Positions 1-8,460 of a DNA stretch of 33,445 nucleotides are shown here, piece after piece. The stretch spans positions 1 through 33,445 of the forward strand of contig CAUJGS010000080.1 of the NCBI GenBank assembly GCA_963170185.1, in the 5' to 3' direction. The notes below the pieces were generated by a model, which was not told where the DNA came from, made no database searches, and saw only the letters and a program-made list of their open reading frames with translations. This DNA comes from Bdellovibrionota bacterium. Lineage in GTDB: Bacteria; Bdellovibrionota; Bdellovibrionia; Bdellovibrionales; JAMPXM01. Numbering within the stretch: position 1 is the stretch's first letter; the number at the start of each line of letters is the position of its first letter. Made by a program: the position numbers and the translations under genes.

Positions 1-2029
1 GGCTCACTTCCAGGCTATAACTGCCGACGGTTCCAAATCCCGCGATCTCGATGATGTAGGTTTCTCCCGGAGTCGAACAAAACGTCACCGAAGGACAATT
101 CGCCGTCGCACCAGACGTCGCCTCATCCACCGCCAGCAAAGTCCCTTGGCGATAGGCCGCCATATCGAGCAGATCCCCGCTGGAACATGTCTCCCCGCTT
201 TGCGAGATCGAACTCACTCGCACCGTCGTTCGCGAAGACGTCGCCGTCACTTTATAGAGACGTCGCAGACCAAACTTGTTGAGATGCGTACCGGAAACTG
301 CGTAGCCACCCCACTTGATCGTGTCGTGCGTGGTCGCGGCGTTCGCTCCGCTTGCAAGCGGACGGTAGAGTTGCCAAAACGGCGCCGACTGCACAGCCCC
401 TAAAGCGCCTTGGCGATAGCGACGTGTCGCCGCGTAATCCAAACCCAGATAGTTTCCAGAATCCCAAACATCGTACACGGGCGAACCGCCACAACCGCCA
501 TCGCAAAGTGCATTGATCGTGGTGTTGAAGACCCCAGCGTTTGTCCAAGAGGACTGTAAACCATCCGTCGAAACACCGTTTCGTCTTGCGAAATGCGAGG
601 CGAAGGTGAGGATATTCGTCGTCGCTGGCGTCGTTTTATGATCGCCCTCTAAGACTTCGTGGATACGCGCGTACGTTCGAGAATTATCGCCAGGATTCGA
701 CCAAAGCCGCCACAGTACGTGCTGCACGGCTGTTTCCGACCAAGGGCCTCGGTCATCGTGAATCAAACCTCCGGGCGAATTCGCCGGCGGAGTTGAGACG
801 TCGATGCTAAATCCAGTGGCTTGCGCATTGCCACTGGTGTCTTGATAAACATTGTTCTCATCGTTGGTGAAACTGTTGTAGTGAACAAAGGCCGAAAACG
901 CATTGCCGAAGCCTTCGCCAAACGCGAGCCTCGGGTCGAGCGAGTCGTTTAGACTATGCGAGCCGCCAATCGAATCCGAACGATAGATTTTATTTTCCAA
1001 GTAGTGAGCGAACTCATGGGCGACGATATGACGATCTAGCTCGTCGGTGTCTACGTTCTCACGGCCCAAAATGGAGAGGTTCGCCACCCGCGACGTCGTT
1101 TCCGTCGTAAAGAAGCTCGTTCCGATATTTCCTTGGTAGCGATTTCCGCTTGTCGTCGTGTTATCGCTGCTCCAGTTCATGTACAAAAGCGGGAAATTGA
1201 TATTAGCGCGCCCCTGACAAGCCGTCTCAAGTCCCGCCACCGCCGTATCTAAGAGTGCAAATGGCGCCCCTGCCCGCTGCGTGTAGGCATTGGTTCCGTT
1301 CCACGTCATCGAAGCCGTGGCGTTTCGGGTCTGCGGTGTCGAATCATTTGGCGCCGCAAACGTCGACGTATCCAAAACATACTGCGGACGAAGTGAATAA
1401 TCGGTTTGCGAGAGCACATTGTTTGTCGAGTTGTTAACAACTCGAATGTCCCAGCTTGCCCCGTTGCAGTTTTCGTCCGGCCCAACACCGCCGGCACCAT
1501 CTTTCATGTAGTTTGTGACGGTCGAACGCGCGAGCACACGAACAAAGAGCGTGGCGCCGCCGGCCGCCGTCACCGAAATCGAATAATTTCCGGTGTCGTC
1601 GGTTCTTCCTGTCGCGATCACCGTGTTTGGCGACTGAATCACCTGAACCACCGCGCGACGAACCGGCAAAGTCGCGGCCGCCGAATAATCCATCCCGACG
1701 CCTACGGAGTTCGGATAGTAGCGCTGATAATTCACCAAGCCTGAAACCGTGAAGGTCGCAAGTGCGCCCACCTGACCCGCGGGCACACGCTCGGAAACCG
1801 GCACGGGTTCGATCGGAACATCGAGACCCTTAGCCGGTTCCGATGGCGACTCACCCGCAATATTGCCCAAGGACGCCGGACAAACATCGCCCGAGGTATC
1901 CGGTAGGTTTTGCGAACAAGCCGTCGAGAACAGCAGAGCAAAACTCGCTGCGAAAATCGGCAAGAAACAGGCGCGGCTTTGTCTCAGATCGAGACATTCA
2001 AATCGGAGGTTTTTAAGAGGTAGTTTCAC
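1..2029 (-). CDS. Exported zinc metalloprotease (HEFAH type), probable lipoprotein, C-terminus outside the window
   Basis: A single frame is open from a GTG at 2029 down to the window edge (676 codons, no stop seen), so the C-terminus is missing. A stop codon lies immediately upstream of the GTG in frame, which fixes this as the earliest start. The N-terminus is basic and then hydrophobic, ending in FSTAC-S near residue 38; this resembles a lipobox but is not a perfect match. A beta-sandwich-like region follows (about 85-160). The HExxH zinc motif is HEFAHYLEN at residues 338-346, and GEGFGNAFS about 25 residues later may supply the third ligand. Known: such motifs mark zincin peptidases. Inferred: a surface-anchored or secreted protease, in keeping with the serine protease gene next to it. 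No specific peptidase family could be assigned. Confidence 0.8.
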   Translation of the reverse strand, partial: MKLPLKNLRFECLDLRQSRACFLPIFAASFALLFSTACSQNLPDTSGDVCPASLGNIAGESPSEPAKGLDVPIEPVPVSERVPAGQVGALATFTVSGLVNYQRYYPNSVGVGMDYSAAATLPVRRAVVQVIQSPNTVIATGRTDDTGNYSISVTAAGGATLFVRVLARSTVTNYMKDGAGGVGPDENCNGASWDIRVVNNSTNNVLSQTDYSLRPQYVLDTSTFAAPNDSTPQTRNATASMTWNGTNAYTQRAGAPFALLDTAVAGLETACQGRANINFPLLYMNWSSDNTTTSGNRYQGNIGTSFFTTETTSRVANLSILGRENVDTDELDRHIVAHEFAHYLENKIYRSDSIGGSHSLNDSLDPRLAFGEGFGNAFSAFVHYNSFTNDENNVYQDTSGNAQATGFSIDVSTPPANSPGGLIHDDRGPWSETAVQHVLWRLWSNPGDNSRTYARIHEVLEGDHKTTPATTNILTFASHFARRNGVSTDGLQSSWTNAGVFNTTINALCDGGCGGSPVYDVWDSGNYLGLDYAATRRYRQGALGAVQSAPFWQLYRPLASGANAATTHDTIKWGGYAVSGTHLNKFGLRRLYKVTATSSRTTVRVSSISQSGETCSSGDLLDMAAYRQGTLLAVDEATSGATANCPSVTFCSTPGETYIIEIAGFGTVGSYSLEVS

Positions 2030-2107
2030 TTACCCAGTCTAATGCGAGAGAGGAAACTTCCCCAAACTCTGGCCAAGCGAACTGGATCAAGCCTGGACGT
2101 GTGAGCG

Positions 2108-2950
2108 CTACTTCACAATTTCACGCATCGCCCGCTTAATCCATTCGAGATGAGGCAAGACGTTTGTATAGTAGCCAAACTGATTGCAGTCTTTCGGGCC
2201 TCGACTTTCGAATGTGGAAGCCACTCCAATAATCCCACTTTTCCCGCGACCCGCTTTTAAAAGCGCCGGCCCTCCGGAATCCCCTTCGCAAAAACCACGA
2301 CCGTGATTCATGTCGACTTGGATCAAGAGCTCCTCGCTAGTGGAACTCGAAACAAAATCAATGGACTGCAAGTCCACCGTCCGCATACGACCAAGCCCTT
2401 CGTAACTTTCGTTTTCACCGCGTCCTGCGTTGCTGCGGCCAAACCCCACCGCCTGAACCCGGCTCATGCGACTTAAGCTGGCTCCGCGAAGATCTTGAGG
2501 CCGCGCAAGTTTAAGAGGCTTTGCCTCGGAATAGCTTTCAGCCAAACGAATAACGGCGACATCAGAAACATAGGTCGTCGAATCGTAGTCCGGGTGAGCC
2601 AGAACGCGGTCGACTTTCAACCTCGGGCCGTCGTCATAGGCATCAACCCCGATTTTGATAGATAGAGCCTGCGGCTCGCCACCATCGTCAGTCTCTGGAA
2701 GACAGTGCGCCGCCGTCAGCAGCACGCGATCCGTTAGAAAGCTTGCAGTGCAGACCTCAAACGCTTCTTCAGGTTCCGGCTCTACGATGTTGATAAGAGC
2801 CACGACCGATCTCGTTAGCGGATGCGAGGCTTCGATTTCCAAGCCGCCGATGATTTTCTCACGAGACGACCCGCTCACGGCAGCCAGCGACGCCGGCGCC
2901 ATGAACAACCCAGCCATCGATAAGATGACGAGCGGCCTTATGGAGTTCAT
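2108..2950 (-). CDS. Secreted chymotrypsin-fold (S1) serine protease
   Basis: The 280-residue product begins with a Sec signal peptide (hydrophobic from residue 6, probable cleavage near SLAA-V). The IIGG activation site is at 33-36. The catalytic triad is complete: His82 in TAAHC, Asp130 in SDVAVIRL and Ser225 in GDSGGP. Cysteines 67/83 and 221/255 fit the conserved S1 disulfides. The residue six before the catalytic serine, which is Asp in trypsin itself, is Gly219 here, so cleavage after Arg/Lys is not expected; this is inferred from alignment by eye. About 32 residues would be removed to activate the zymogen. It starts one base after the stop of the topoisomerase VI A gene and has no strong ribosome site, so it may be co-transcribed with that gene. 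Role: extracellular or periplasmic proteolysis. Confidence 0.93.
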   Translation of the reverse strand: MNSIRPLVILSMAGLFMAPASLAAVSGSSREKIIGGLEIEASHPLTRSVVALINIVEPEPEEAFEVCTASFLTDRVLLTAAHCLPETDDGGEPQALSIKIGVDAYDDGPRLKVDRVLAHPDYDSTTYVSDVAVIRLAESYSEAKPLKLARPQDLRGASLSRMSRVQAVGFGRSNAGRGENESYEGLGRMRTVDLQSIDFVSSSTSEELLIQVDMNHGRGFCEGDSGGPALLKAGRGKSGIIGVASTFESRGPKDCNQFGYYTNVLPHLEWIKRAMREIVK

Positions 2951-2951
2951 A

Positions 2952-4115
2952 TCAGATGTAAGATCCTGTTTTGATCTTGTCCAAAATGATCTTTTCAGTG
3001 GTCAAAGGATCACGTGGATCAACGGCAAAAAACGCCTGTTGTTCGCAACGAAGCTTGTTTTTCACAAGCCATTCAAGAATCGCAGAAAGCTTTCTGTTTT
3101 TCTTGTCTTGGAAGAACGGATCGTTTTGCAAAGCATCTTTCGCTTTTTTCAGCGAGCGCGCTTCGGCTTGGTCTTTTTCGCTGACGTTGTAGCAATCAAG
3201 ATCATACTTCTTCACGTCTTCTGGTAAAACGCCGAGGAAGTGAACATCTGGCGCCGAGAAGTCGGCATTTCGAATCAGCGAAGCCGCTGATCCAGCTTTC
3301 AATGTTCGATAGATGTTTTGCATCGTGTACGCATCGAGATCACCAAAGAAGAACATCGGAACCTTCAGCTGTTCTTGAATCAGTTTACACCAACCACGAA
3401 CACCGTTACTTGGAACCCCTTGTGCACCCATGACGATACAGTTGTTTCTGCGAGTCATGCCGTTTGCGACCAAAGTTCCAGCCGTACCTTCTGATTCGAC
3501 GACCAAGCAGAAGTCGATTTTCTTTTTCGCCTTCAGTTGAAGTGACTGCGGTTTGTTTTTTGGCTGAAACGGAGTTGTACCAAGAGTCGAAAGATCGACG
3601 ACAGCCTTGGTGCCATCGGCGAGAGTTTCAGTGACGACAAGTTGTTGGGAATATGTTTGGCCACCGCGATCGTTGGCAAAACAGTTCAGCTCTTCGCGGT
3701 AAACCTCGAGCATGTCGCCGACGAAGTCGATGATTGAGTCGCTTTCGTCCTGTCCCGCAAAATCGAGCGCTTTAAGCTTGGAGTCTTTTTTAATTTTACC
3801 TTTTGAGATGTAATACAATTCACGCTTTGTATTGACGGCGCCAGACTCCAAGTTCTGAAGCAATACTTCGAGCATGAACACAACACGCGCCATTTTTTGA
3901 ACCGAAGAAACATTGAGCTCGGTGCGCACCCGTTTATCACCAGGAGTCAAATAACCCGTTTTTGGATTATAAAACGAGTTATCTAGCGAACACTTTACCG
4001 CCTCAAGTACCGGGCGATTCGCGTTTTCAAGTTCTTCGAGCATCGAGTCACAAAGAAGGCGAACCTCTTTTGGGATATCTTTGGTGAGTTTGCGAATGCG
4101 AATGACTTTATCCAT
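2952..4115 (-). CDS. top6A: DNA topoisomerase VI subunit A (Spo11/Top6A family)
   Basis: Topoisomerase VI is a type IIB enzyme (A2B2) that passes one duplex through a double-strand break. Subunit A makes the break through a tyrosine and a Toprim domain. This 387-residue protein is of usual family length. The winged-helix catalytic motif is TKRELYYISK with Tyr102 as the likely nucleophile (it aligns with the Tyr of Spo11 RDIFY). The Toprim domain shows LVVESEG (Glu208), GAQGVPSNGVRG, and the metal-binding DxD at Asp260/Asp262 in FFFGDLDAY. A good ribosome site (AGAGGAG) precedes the ATG in the 12-base gap after the B subunit, so the two are co-expressed. The sequence is diverged from archaeal relatives (GDLDAY where archaea usually have DGDPYG), but every catalytic residue I can identify is kept. 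Confidence 0.93.
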   Translation of the reverse strand: MDKVIRIRKLTKDIPKEVRLLCDSMLEELENANRPVLEAVKCSLDNSFYNPKTGYLTPGDKRVRTELNVSSVQKMARVVFMLEVLLQNLESGAVNTKRELYYISKGKIKKDSKLKALDFAGQDESDSIIDFVGDMLEVYREELNCFANDRGGQTYSQQLVVTETLADGTKAVVDLSTLGTTPFQPKNKPQSLQLKAKKKIDFCLVVESEGTAGTLVANGMTRRNNCIVMGAQGVPSNGVRGWCKLIQEQLKVPMFFFGDLDAYTMQNIYRTLKAGSAASLIRNADFSAPDVHFLGVLPEDVKKYDLDCYNVSEKDQAEARSLKKAKDALQNDPFFQDKKNRKLSAILEWLVKNKLRCEQQAFFAVDPRDPLTTEKIILDKIKTGSYI

Positions 4116-4127
4116 TTCGAACTCCTC

Positions 4128-6059
4128 TTACTTACGAACCGCTTTGGACGTCGTCGTCGTCGCCGCCGCCTTTGCTGTCGTGGTGGTCGTTGCGGCTTTT
4201 GCGGTCGTGGCCGTCGTCTTTTCGGTGGCTTTCGCAGTTGTCGCAGCCTTACCTGTTCCTGACTTCACTTCGACACCTTTGGTCTCTATCACTTTGGCAG
4301 TCGTAGTTTTATTTGTGCCCCGAGGTGATTCGGACTCGTCAGAAACTTCCTGATCTTCGATATCAGTTTCATCGCCAGAAGCTTCGTCCGCCGCCACAAG
4401 GCCTCGCGAAGAAGCCGTGAAGAACAATCCCGCTTTTTCCTGACGCTCCTTCAATGCCTGAAGCTTCACGTCGGCTTCGGAAAGCTCCTTCTCCGCAGCT
4501 CGCGCATCGCGCCCCAAGAGCTTTTTCAAGCCCTCTTCCGCTTTCGCTTTACGCGCAGGCTTGGCTCCCGAGATGCGAACAAGGCCGTCGACAAGAATCG
4601 GTCCGAACTGCTCGATATGTGCGATTTTGCGCTCGAGATCGGCCTCTTTGTTTTCGCGGCGAATGTGGCGCGAAAGCTTTTGCCCAGCTTGCATCAGCGC
4701 GCGGCGAATCTCTTCGACCAATTCGTCGGAGGCATCGATGGTTTCTTTCGAAGCGTTCTTAAACTTGATGAACGGCGAAACCACCGAAATCGCGAAGACA
4801 TAGGGGCCAAGCGGCAGCGAGTCTTTCGACTGCTGAAGGCCATACGAACGCCAGTTCACACTTTCCACCGCGTTTGTGATCGCACATGCGCTCTTATCAA
4901 ACTGAAGCGGAACACGGTTGGCGAAACGAAGAAGCTGAATCGAATCGGTTTCAGCACCACGATTTAAGAAGCGCGCAAGTGCGACTTCCACAACCACCGG
5001 TTTAAAATCCGCGATGCGCGGCTTACGGGTCACGACCGAGAAAAAGTCGACGTCGCCCAAACGCAAGATCGACTTTGCCATCGACTCTTCACCGACAGTT
5101 AAAACCGAACGTGTTGAAGGCGACTGAAGCTCGGTTTTGCCGATGACCTGAAAGGCCGTTTTAAGCTGCTCTTCGTTTAATTTATTCGTCGGCTGCATGA
5201 GCAGCGCTTTGGGAAGACCGTTTTTAACGAGGTCTTTTAAAGTGAGATCGCTAACTCGCGAAAATCCTGTTTTCAGGAACTTTCCGAACTCCACTTTGCC
5301 GTAGAGACCGGCGTGCGTGATGAACTCACCAAGCTTCATCGTGTGCGGATGTGGCAAAGTCGCCGACGGAACATCTGGAACCGTGTCGCTGACACGTTCG
5401 ATATTCACCCAGTCGTTTTCCGCGAGCTTATACTTAATAGTGAGGTGCGGATTCACGAGAGTCGTACCTTCGAGGTACGTCAAAAGACCGCCGTCACCAT
5501 TTAATTGAATACGGCCGTCGATACGAAACTCCACACGCAGTCCGTGCGGTTTTTCCCAATCGATGGAGTCCTTTGATTTAATAGACCCCTTGTTCTGCTT
5601 GATATCGACGTCGATCGTGGCCTGAATCGCTTTGCGCATGCGCGACGTTTTGGACGTCACGAGAACGCCCGAAGCGTTCGTCAACTGAGCCCACGTCACC
5701 GCAGCCGAGATCCCGATCCCCTGTTGACCGCGCGTACATTGGCCGCGACCAAACTTCGACGAAGCCAAATATTCCCCGAAAACCTTGGGAAGATCGTCAG
5801 GATCGATGCCGGGACCGTTATCTTCGACAATGATTTCGATAAGGTCTGCAGACTTGCTCGATCCAGCGCCTGTTTTTCTGACTTCAACCGTGATTTCTGG
5901 AAGGATTCCAGCCTCTTCGCAGGCATCAAGAGAGTTGTCGACGGCCTCTTTTAGAGTGGTCAAAACCGCCTTCAAAGGCGAGGAAAACCCCACCTGTTGG
6001 AGGTTCTTTGCAAAGTATTCGGCCGTGCTGCTAGACGTAATCGTTTTCGCCATCTTCAC
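4128..6059 (-). CDS. top6B: DNA topoisomerase VI subunit B (GHKL ATPase, Top6B)
   Basis: Subunit B binds ATP, dimerises its ATPase domains and drives strand passage through subunit A. The Bergerat fold is plain: the N-box KEAVDNSLDA has the Mg-binding Asn42, then EDNGPGI, and the lid GRGQCTRGQQGIGIS. It is followed by an H2TH-like and transducer region to about residue 530. After an acidic stretch (about 555-575) comes an unusual tail of about 65 residues made almost only of Ala, Thr and Lys. The start is a GTG at 6059; an ATG two codons later (6053) is an equally good start. The adjacent A subunit and the intact ATPase motifs indicate a working enzyme. Topoisomerase VI is typical of archaea and plants and scattered in bacteria, so lateral origin is likely for the lineage, though codon use looks like the neighbours. 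Confidence 0.93.
   Translation of the reverse strand: MKMAKTITSSSTAEYFAKNLQQVGFSSPLKAVLTTLKEAVDNSLDACEEAGILPEITVEVRKTGAGSSKSADLIEIIVEDNGPGIDPDDLPKVFGEYLASSKFGRGQCTRGQQGIGISAAVTWAQLTNASGVLVTSKTSRMRKAIQATIDVDIKQNKGSIKSKDSIDWEKPHGLRVEFRIDGRIQLNGDGGLLTYLEGTTLVNPHLTIKYKLAENDWVNIERVSDTVPDVPSATLPHPHTMKLGEFITHAGLYGKVEFGKFLKTGFSRVSDLTLKDLVKNGLPKALLMQPTNKLNEEQLKTAFQVIGKTELQSPSTRSVLTVGEESMAKSILRLGDVDFFSVVTRKPRIADFKPVVVEVALARFLNRGAETDSIQLLRFANRVPLQFDKSACAITNAVESVNWRSYGLQQSKDSLPLGPYVFAISVVSPFIKFKNASKETIDASDELVEEIRRALMQAGQKLSRHIRRENKEADLERKIAHIEQFGPILVDGLVRISGAKPARKAKAEEGLKKLLGRDARAAEKELSEADVKLQALKERQEKAGLFFTASSRGLVAADEASGDETDIEDQEVSDESESPRGTNKTTTAKVIETKGVEVKSGTGKAATTAKATEKTTATTAKAATTTTTAKAAATTTTSKAVRK
4131..4331 (-). 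repeat. Low-complexity Ala/Thr/Lys coding tract (tail of Top6B)
   Basis: The last 67 codons or so of the topoisomerase VI B gene are a degenerate repeat of units such as TAKA, ATTT and TSKA. The DNA shows many GTCGTC/GTCGTT-like triplets. The encoded tail is basic and disordered in appearance, resembling the Lys/Ala tails of bacterial histone-like proteins. The open antisense frame over it is a by-product of the repeat. Confidence 0.85.
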
Positions 6060-6295
6060 CCCATTGGACGCTTGAAGTTTTGCGAGCCGCCATCATTTCA
6101 ATAGAGGGGCGGATCAATCAAGGCCCAACGCCGCAGATTGTGCCGCAGGGCTTCATAACTGCGCAGAACTCTGGCCAGAGAAAAGAAGGCTCAATACGAT
6201 CAGGCACAACCACTATGAACGAAGTCGAATCTGTGAAATTACCTAGCGAAAAACCCGAATTTCAAATTTTCATCCAGCACACTCACTCGCCGAAG

Positions 6296-6919
6296 ATGCT
6301 GAAAAAGCACGCGCCACATATGCCTAATTCCTTAGCGGCTGTGCTGACACTTTTTCTCTCGTCAGCTCTGACATTTTTGGTCGCGTCGACCCACAAGGCT
6401 CATGCACAAACGGATTCCGCAGCTCCAAGTTCGACCGCGGCACCGGCGGCTAGCACCCCAAAACCTTCGACAGCGCCAAAGCCCTCCGCTTCTCCGGCCA
6501 AACCTCCGGTGAAACCCAGTGCGACTCCTGCGTTTGTTCCCGAGCCGAGCAAAAAGTTTCCGAAAGTCGTGACCAAACTCATGGTGGAAGACCTGCAAAA
6601 CGGCCGCGGTCGCACGGCCAAGCCGAGCTCGAAAATTGTCGTGCACTTCACGAGCTGGCTCTACGATCCGACGCAACCACTTGGCCGCGGACCGCAATTT
6701 GAATCCACGCAAGGCAAACCGCCTTACAAGTTTCAACTTCAAAACCCCGAAACTCCGCATATCAAAGGCTGGGAGCAGGGACTCGTCGACATGCGAGTCG
6801 GTGGACGCCGTCGTTTAATTATCCCACCCGACATGGGATACGGGAACAATGGCGCCGGCCAAACCATTCCGCCAGGCGCTACACTCCTCTACGAAATTGA
6901 ACTCGTCGACGTCGAGTAG
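6296..6919 (+). CDS. Exported FKBP-type peptidyl-prolyl cis-trans isomerase
   Basis: The product catalyses proline isomerisation during folding of exported proteins. With the ATG at 6296 it has 207 residues. A signal peptide ends in AHA-Q at residues 35-38, a Pro/Ala/Ser-rich linker covers about 40-85, and an FKBP domain covers about 105-207. The domain shows KIVVHFTSWLYD, PQFESTQ, IKGWEQGLVDMRVGGRR and GYGNNG...IPPGATLLYEIEL, including the active-site Trp of the KGW motif. The usual FDS is FES here. An in-frame ATG at 6215 and a TTG at 6080 would give longer proteins, but those put about 27 or 72 extra residues before the hydrophobic core, so 6296 is preferred; no strong ribosome site decides it. 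Periplasmic or membrane-tethered location is inferred. Confidence 0.87.
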   Translation: MLKKHAPHMPNSLAAVLTLFLSSALTFLVASTHKAHAQTDSAAPSSTAAPAASTPKPSTAPKPSASPAKPPVKPSATPAFVPEPSKKFPKVVTKLMVEDLQNGRGRTAKPSSKIVVHFTSWLYDPTQPLGRGPQFESTQGKPPYKFQLQNPETPHIKGWEQGLVDMRVGGRRRLIIPPDMGYGNNGAGQTIPPGATLLYEIELVDVE

Positions 6920-6922
6920 TTC

Positions 6923-7783
6923 CTAGACCGGGACATGAAAGCTCAGAGCGAAGCCTGGCTTCGCCTTGTAGGCATGAATCGCCTCTGAAAAAGAACGGAT
7001 TGCGATCGCGTCTTCCACATGCGGGCTCGCCTTTTCATAAACACGAGGGCTCTCGAGCGCGGCCACTTGTTTTCCTGCTTGGTGTTCTGATTGATCTTTT
7101 GGTCGACCGTCCAACCAGTTGCGACCAACTGGTTCAACCAACACCGTCGTGTGTTCAACCACCCAGCCAAACGGAAAGCCCGCTTTACGCTTGGCAAGCT
7201 CGCGAACATTGGGTGGCTCGAAAGCTCCATCAAAGCCCCCAGCAGAGTCCCCACCGACCGTCCGACTCCAAACGATCACCAAGACCGGTTCTTCGTAATC
7301 AGACGGCGACGCGATCTGCATGAACTCCGAAGCCACCCAGTCTAAAACCTCATCGGCTGTTAGGCGCCGAAGCTCATCCGCCGAAAGGCCACCAAAGTAG
7401 AACTGGCTGACCGCAAAACAATTCACGTCTTTTTTGGCCTCACCCAAAAGAGCCAGGTGCTCTGGCGCCAACCAAAGTCCCTCAAGGCCCCCTTCAATGT
7501 CGACACCGATCGCGCCTGAGGCCATCTCATCCATCGCACGCTCGACATCTAACTTATGCCCGCGAGTTTGATTGCACGCTTTGCACGACGGCACGACATT
7601 GGACTTCGTGGTCTTCCCACCACGCGCCAGCGGCGTGAGATGATCCATCGTCAGTTGCGATTTAGGAAACTTTTGACCGCAGTGATGACAAAGCCCTGGG
7701 CCGATTTGGTTCTTCCACCACTGCGATTCGCGCATCTCGCGCGCTTTGGCTCGTTCACGTTTGATATGGGCTTGATCCGCCAT
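6923..7783 (-). CDS. HNH endonuclease-domain protein with uncharacterised C-terminal domain
   Basis: The N-terminal 80 residues form an HNH nuclease module. Zinc cysteines are at 32/35 (CHHC) and 67/70 (CKAC), the catalytic pair Asp47-His48 is in TMDHLTPLARGG, and Asn62 and Asn71 follow. The basic N-terminus (residues 8-18) could contact DNA. The remaining 200 residues have no family I recognise; they contain a mixed alpha/beta region with DVLDWVASEF-like helices and a Trp-rich centre. Small HNH proteins act in restriction, repair or mobile elements, but no partner gene of that sort is adjacent. The gene ends three bases from the end of the converging FKBP gene. Confidence 0.8.
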   Translation of the reverse strand: MADQAHIKRERAKAREMRESQWWKNQIGPGLCHHCGQKFPKSQLTMDHLTPLARGGKTTKSNVVPSCKACNQTRGHKLDVERAMDEMASGAIGVDIEGGLEGLWLAPEHLALLGEAKKDVNCFAVSQFYFGGLSADELRRLTADEVLDWVASEFMQIASPSDYEEPVLVIVWSRTVGGDSAGGFDGAFEPPNVRELAKRKAGFPFGWVVEHTTVLVEPVGRNWLDGRPKDQSEHQAGKQVAALESPRVYEKASPHVEDAIAIRSFSEAIHAYKAKPGFALSFHVPV

Positions 7784-7877
7784 TCCTTTTTAGCCCTACC
7801 ATGAAATCGGCATCTAGGGAACATGCCCGCTATAGAACTTGAACAACCGAACCCTCTCTGGTAGGCCTCAGAGCGCT

Positions 7878-8117
7878 ATGACACCACAACAGATGAAAGA
7901 ACGCCTAGAAAAGGCCTACCCAGGAGATCCCGTCGAGGTCGTTGACCTCACTGGCACCCATGACCACTACCAGGTCATGATCACCTCCAACGCCTTCAAA
8001 GGGCTGACGCGGATCCAACAACATAAACACGTGATGAACGTTTTCGATGCGGAACTCAAAACCGGAGAAGTTCACGCACTCACCATCACCACCAAACTGC
8101 CAGAATCGGCGAACTAA
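7878..8117 (+). CDS. bolA: BolA/IbaG family protein
   Basis: The 79-residue product fits the BolA family, which works with monothiol glutaredoxins in iron-sulfur cluster handling and iron sensing. The signature region is QVMITSNAFKGLTRIQQHKHVMNVF, with the His of the helix (QHKHV) a likely cluster ligand at the glutaredoxin interface, and a C-terminal EVHALTITT strand. The ATG at 7878 was chosen because it begins right at the first family helix; a TTG at 7839 would add 13 unrelated residues. The next gene, 16 bases downstream, encodes the expected glutaredoxin partner, which strongly supports the call. Confidence 0.9.
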   Translation: MTPQQMKERLEKAYPGDPVEVVDLTGTHDHYQVMITSNAFKGLTRIQQHKHVMNVFDAELKTGEVHALTITTKLPESAN

Positions 8118-8133
8118 GAGAGGTCACTTAAAA

Positions 8134-8439
8134 ATGTCAGACGTCAACGCACGCATCGAAAAGATTCTCGCGGAAAATAAAATCGTTCTCTTCATGAAAG
8201 GCAGCCCGCAATTTCCAATGTGCGGTTTCTCGGCGCGTGCCGCTGCTATTTTGCAGGAGTGCGGAGCCAAGTATTTCTCCGTCGATGTTCTTCAGGATCC
8301 CGACATCCGCGAAGGCATCAAAGCTTACGGCAACTGGCCAACGATCCCGCAGCTCTACGTCAACAAAGAACTCGTCGGCGGCAGCGACATCTTGATGGAG
8401 ATGTATGAAAGCGGCGAACTTCAACCAATGGTGAAGTAG
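8134..8439 (+). CDS. grxD: Monothiol glutaredoxin, Grx4/GrxD type
   Basis: The 101-residue protein carries the monothiol active site CGFS in PMCGFSARA, the preceding KG motif (LFMKGSPQFP), the glutathione-binding TIPQLYVN and the GGSDI loop, all diagnostic of Grx4/Grx5 proteins that bind a [2Fe-2S] cluster with glutathione. It passes clusters to target proteins or to BolA. The ATG at 8134 lies ten bases after an AGAGAGG ribosome site. It forms a two-gene operon with bolA. Its sequence and length are ordinary for the family. Confidence 0.95.
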   Translation: MSDVNARIEKILAENKIVLFMKGSPQFPMCGFSARAAAILQECGAKYFSVDVLQDPDIREGIKAYGNWPTIPQLYVNKELVGGSDILMEMYESGELQPMVK

Positions 8440-8460
8440 GCTCTCGCCTGCACCGGCAAA

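Noticed and set aside
4081-4353. Plus-strand Val/Ala-rich frame
   Set aside because: It is the complement of the Ala/Thr/Lys tail of Top6B and has no ribosome site or domain.
4128-6059. Top6B as a MutL or gyrase B protein
   Set aside because: The neighbouring Spo11-type subunit and the lid motif GQQGIGIS are those of topoisomerase VI.
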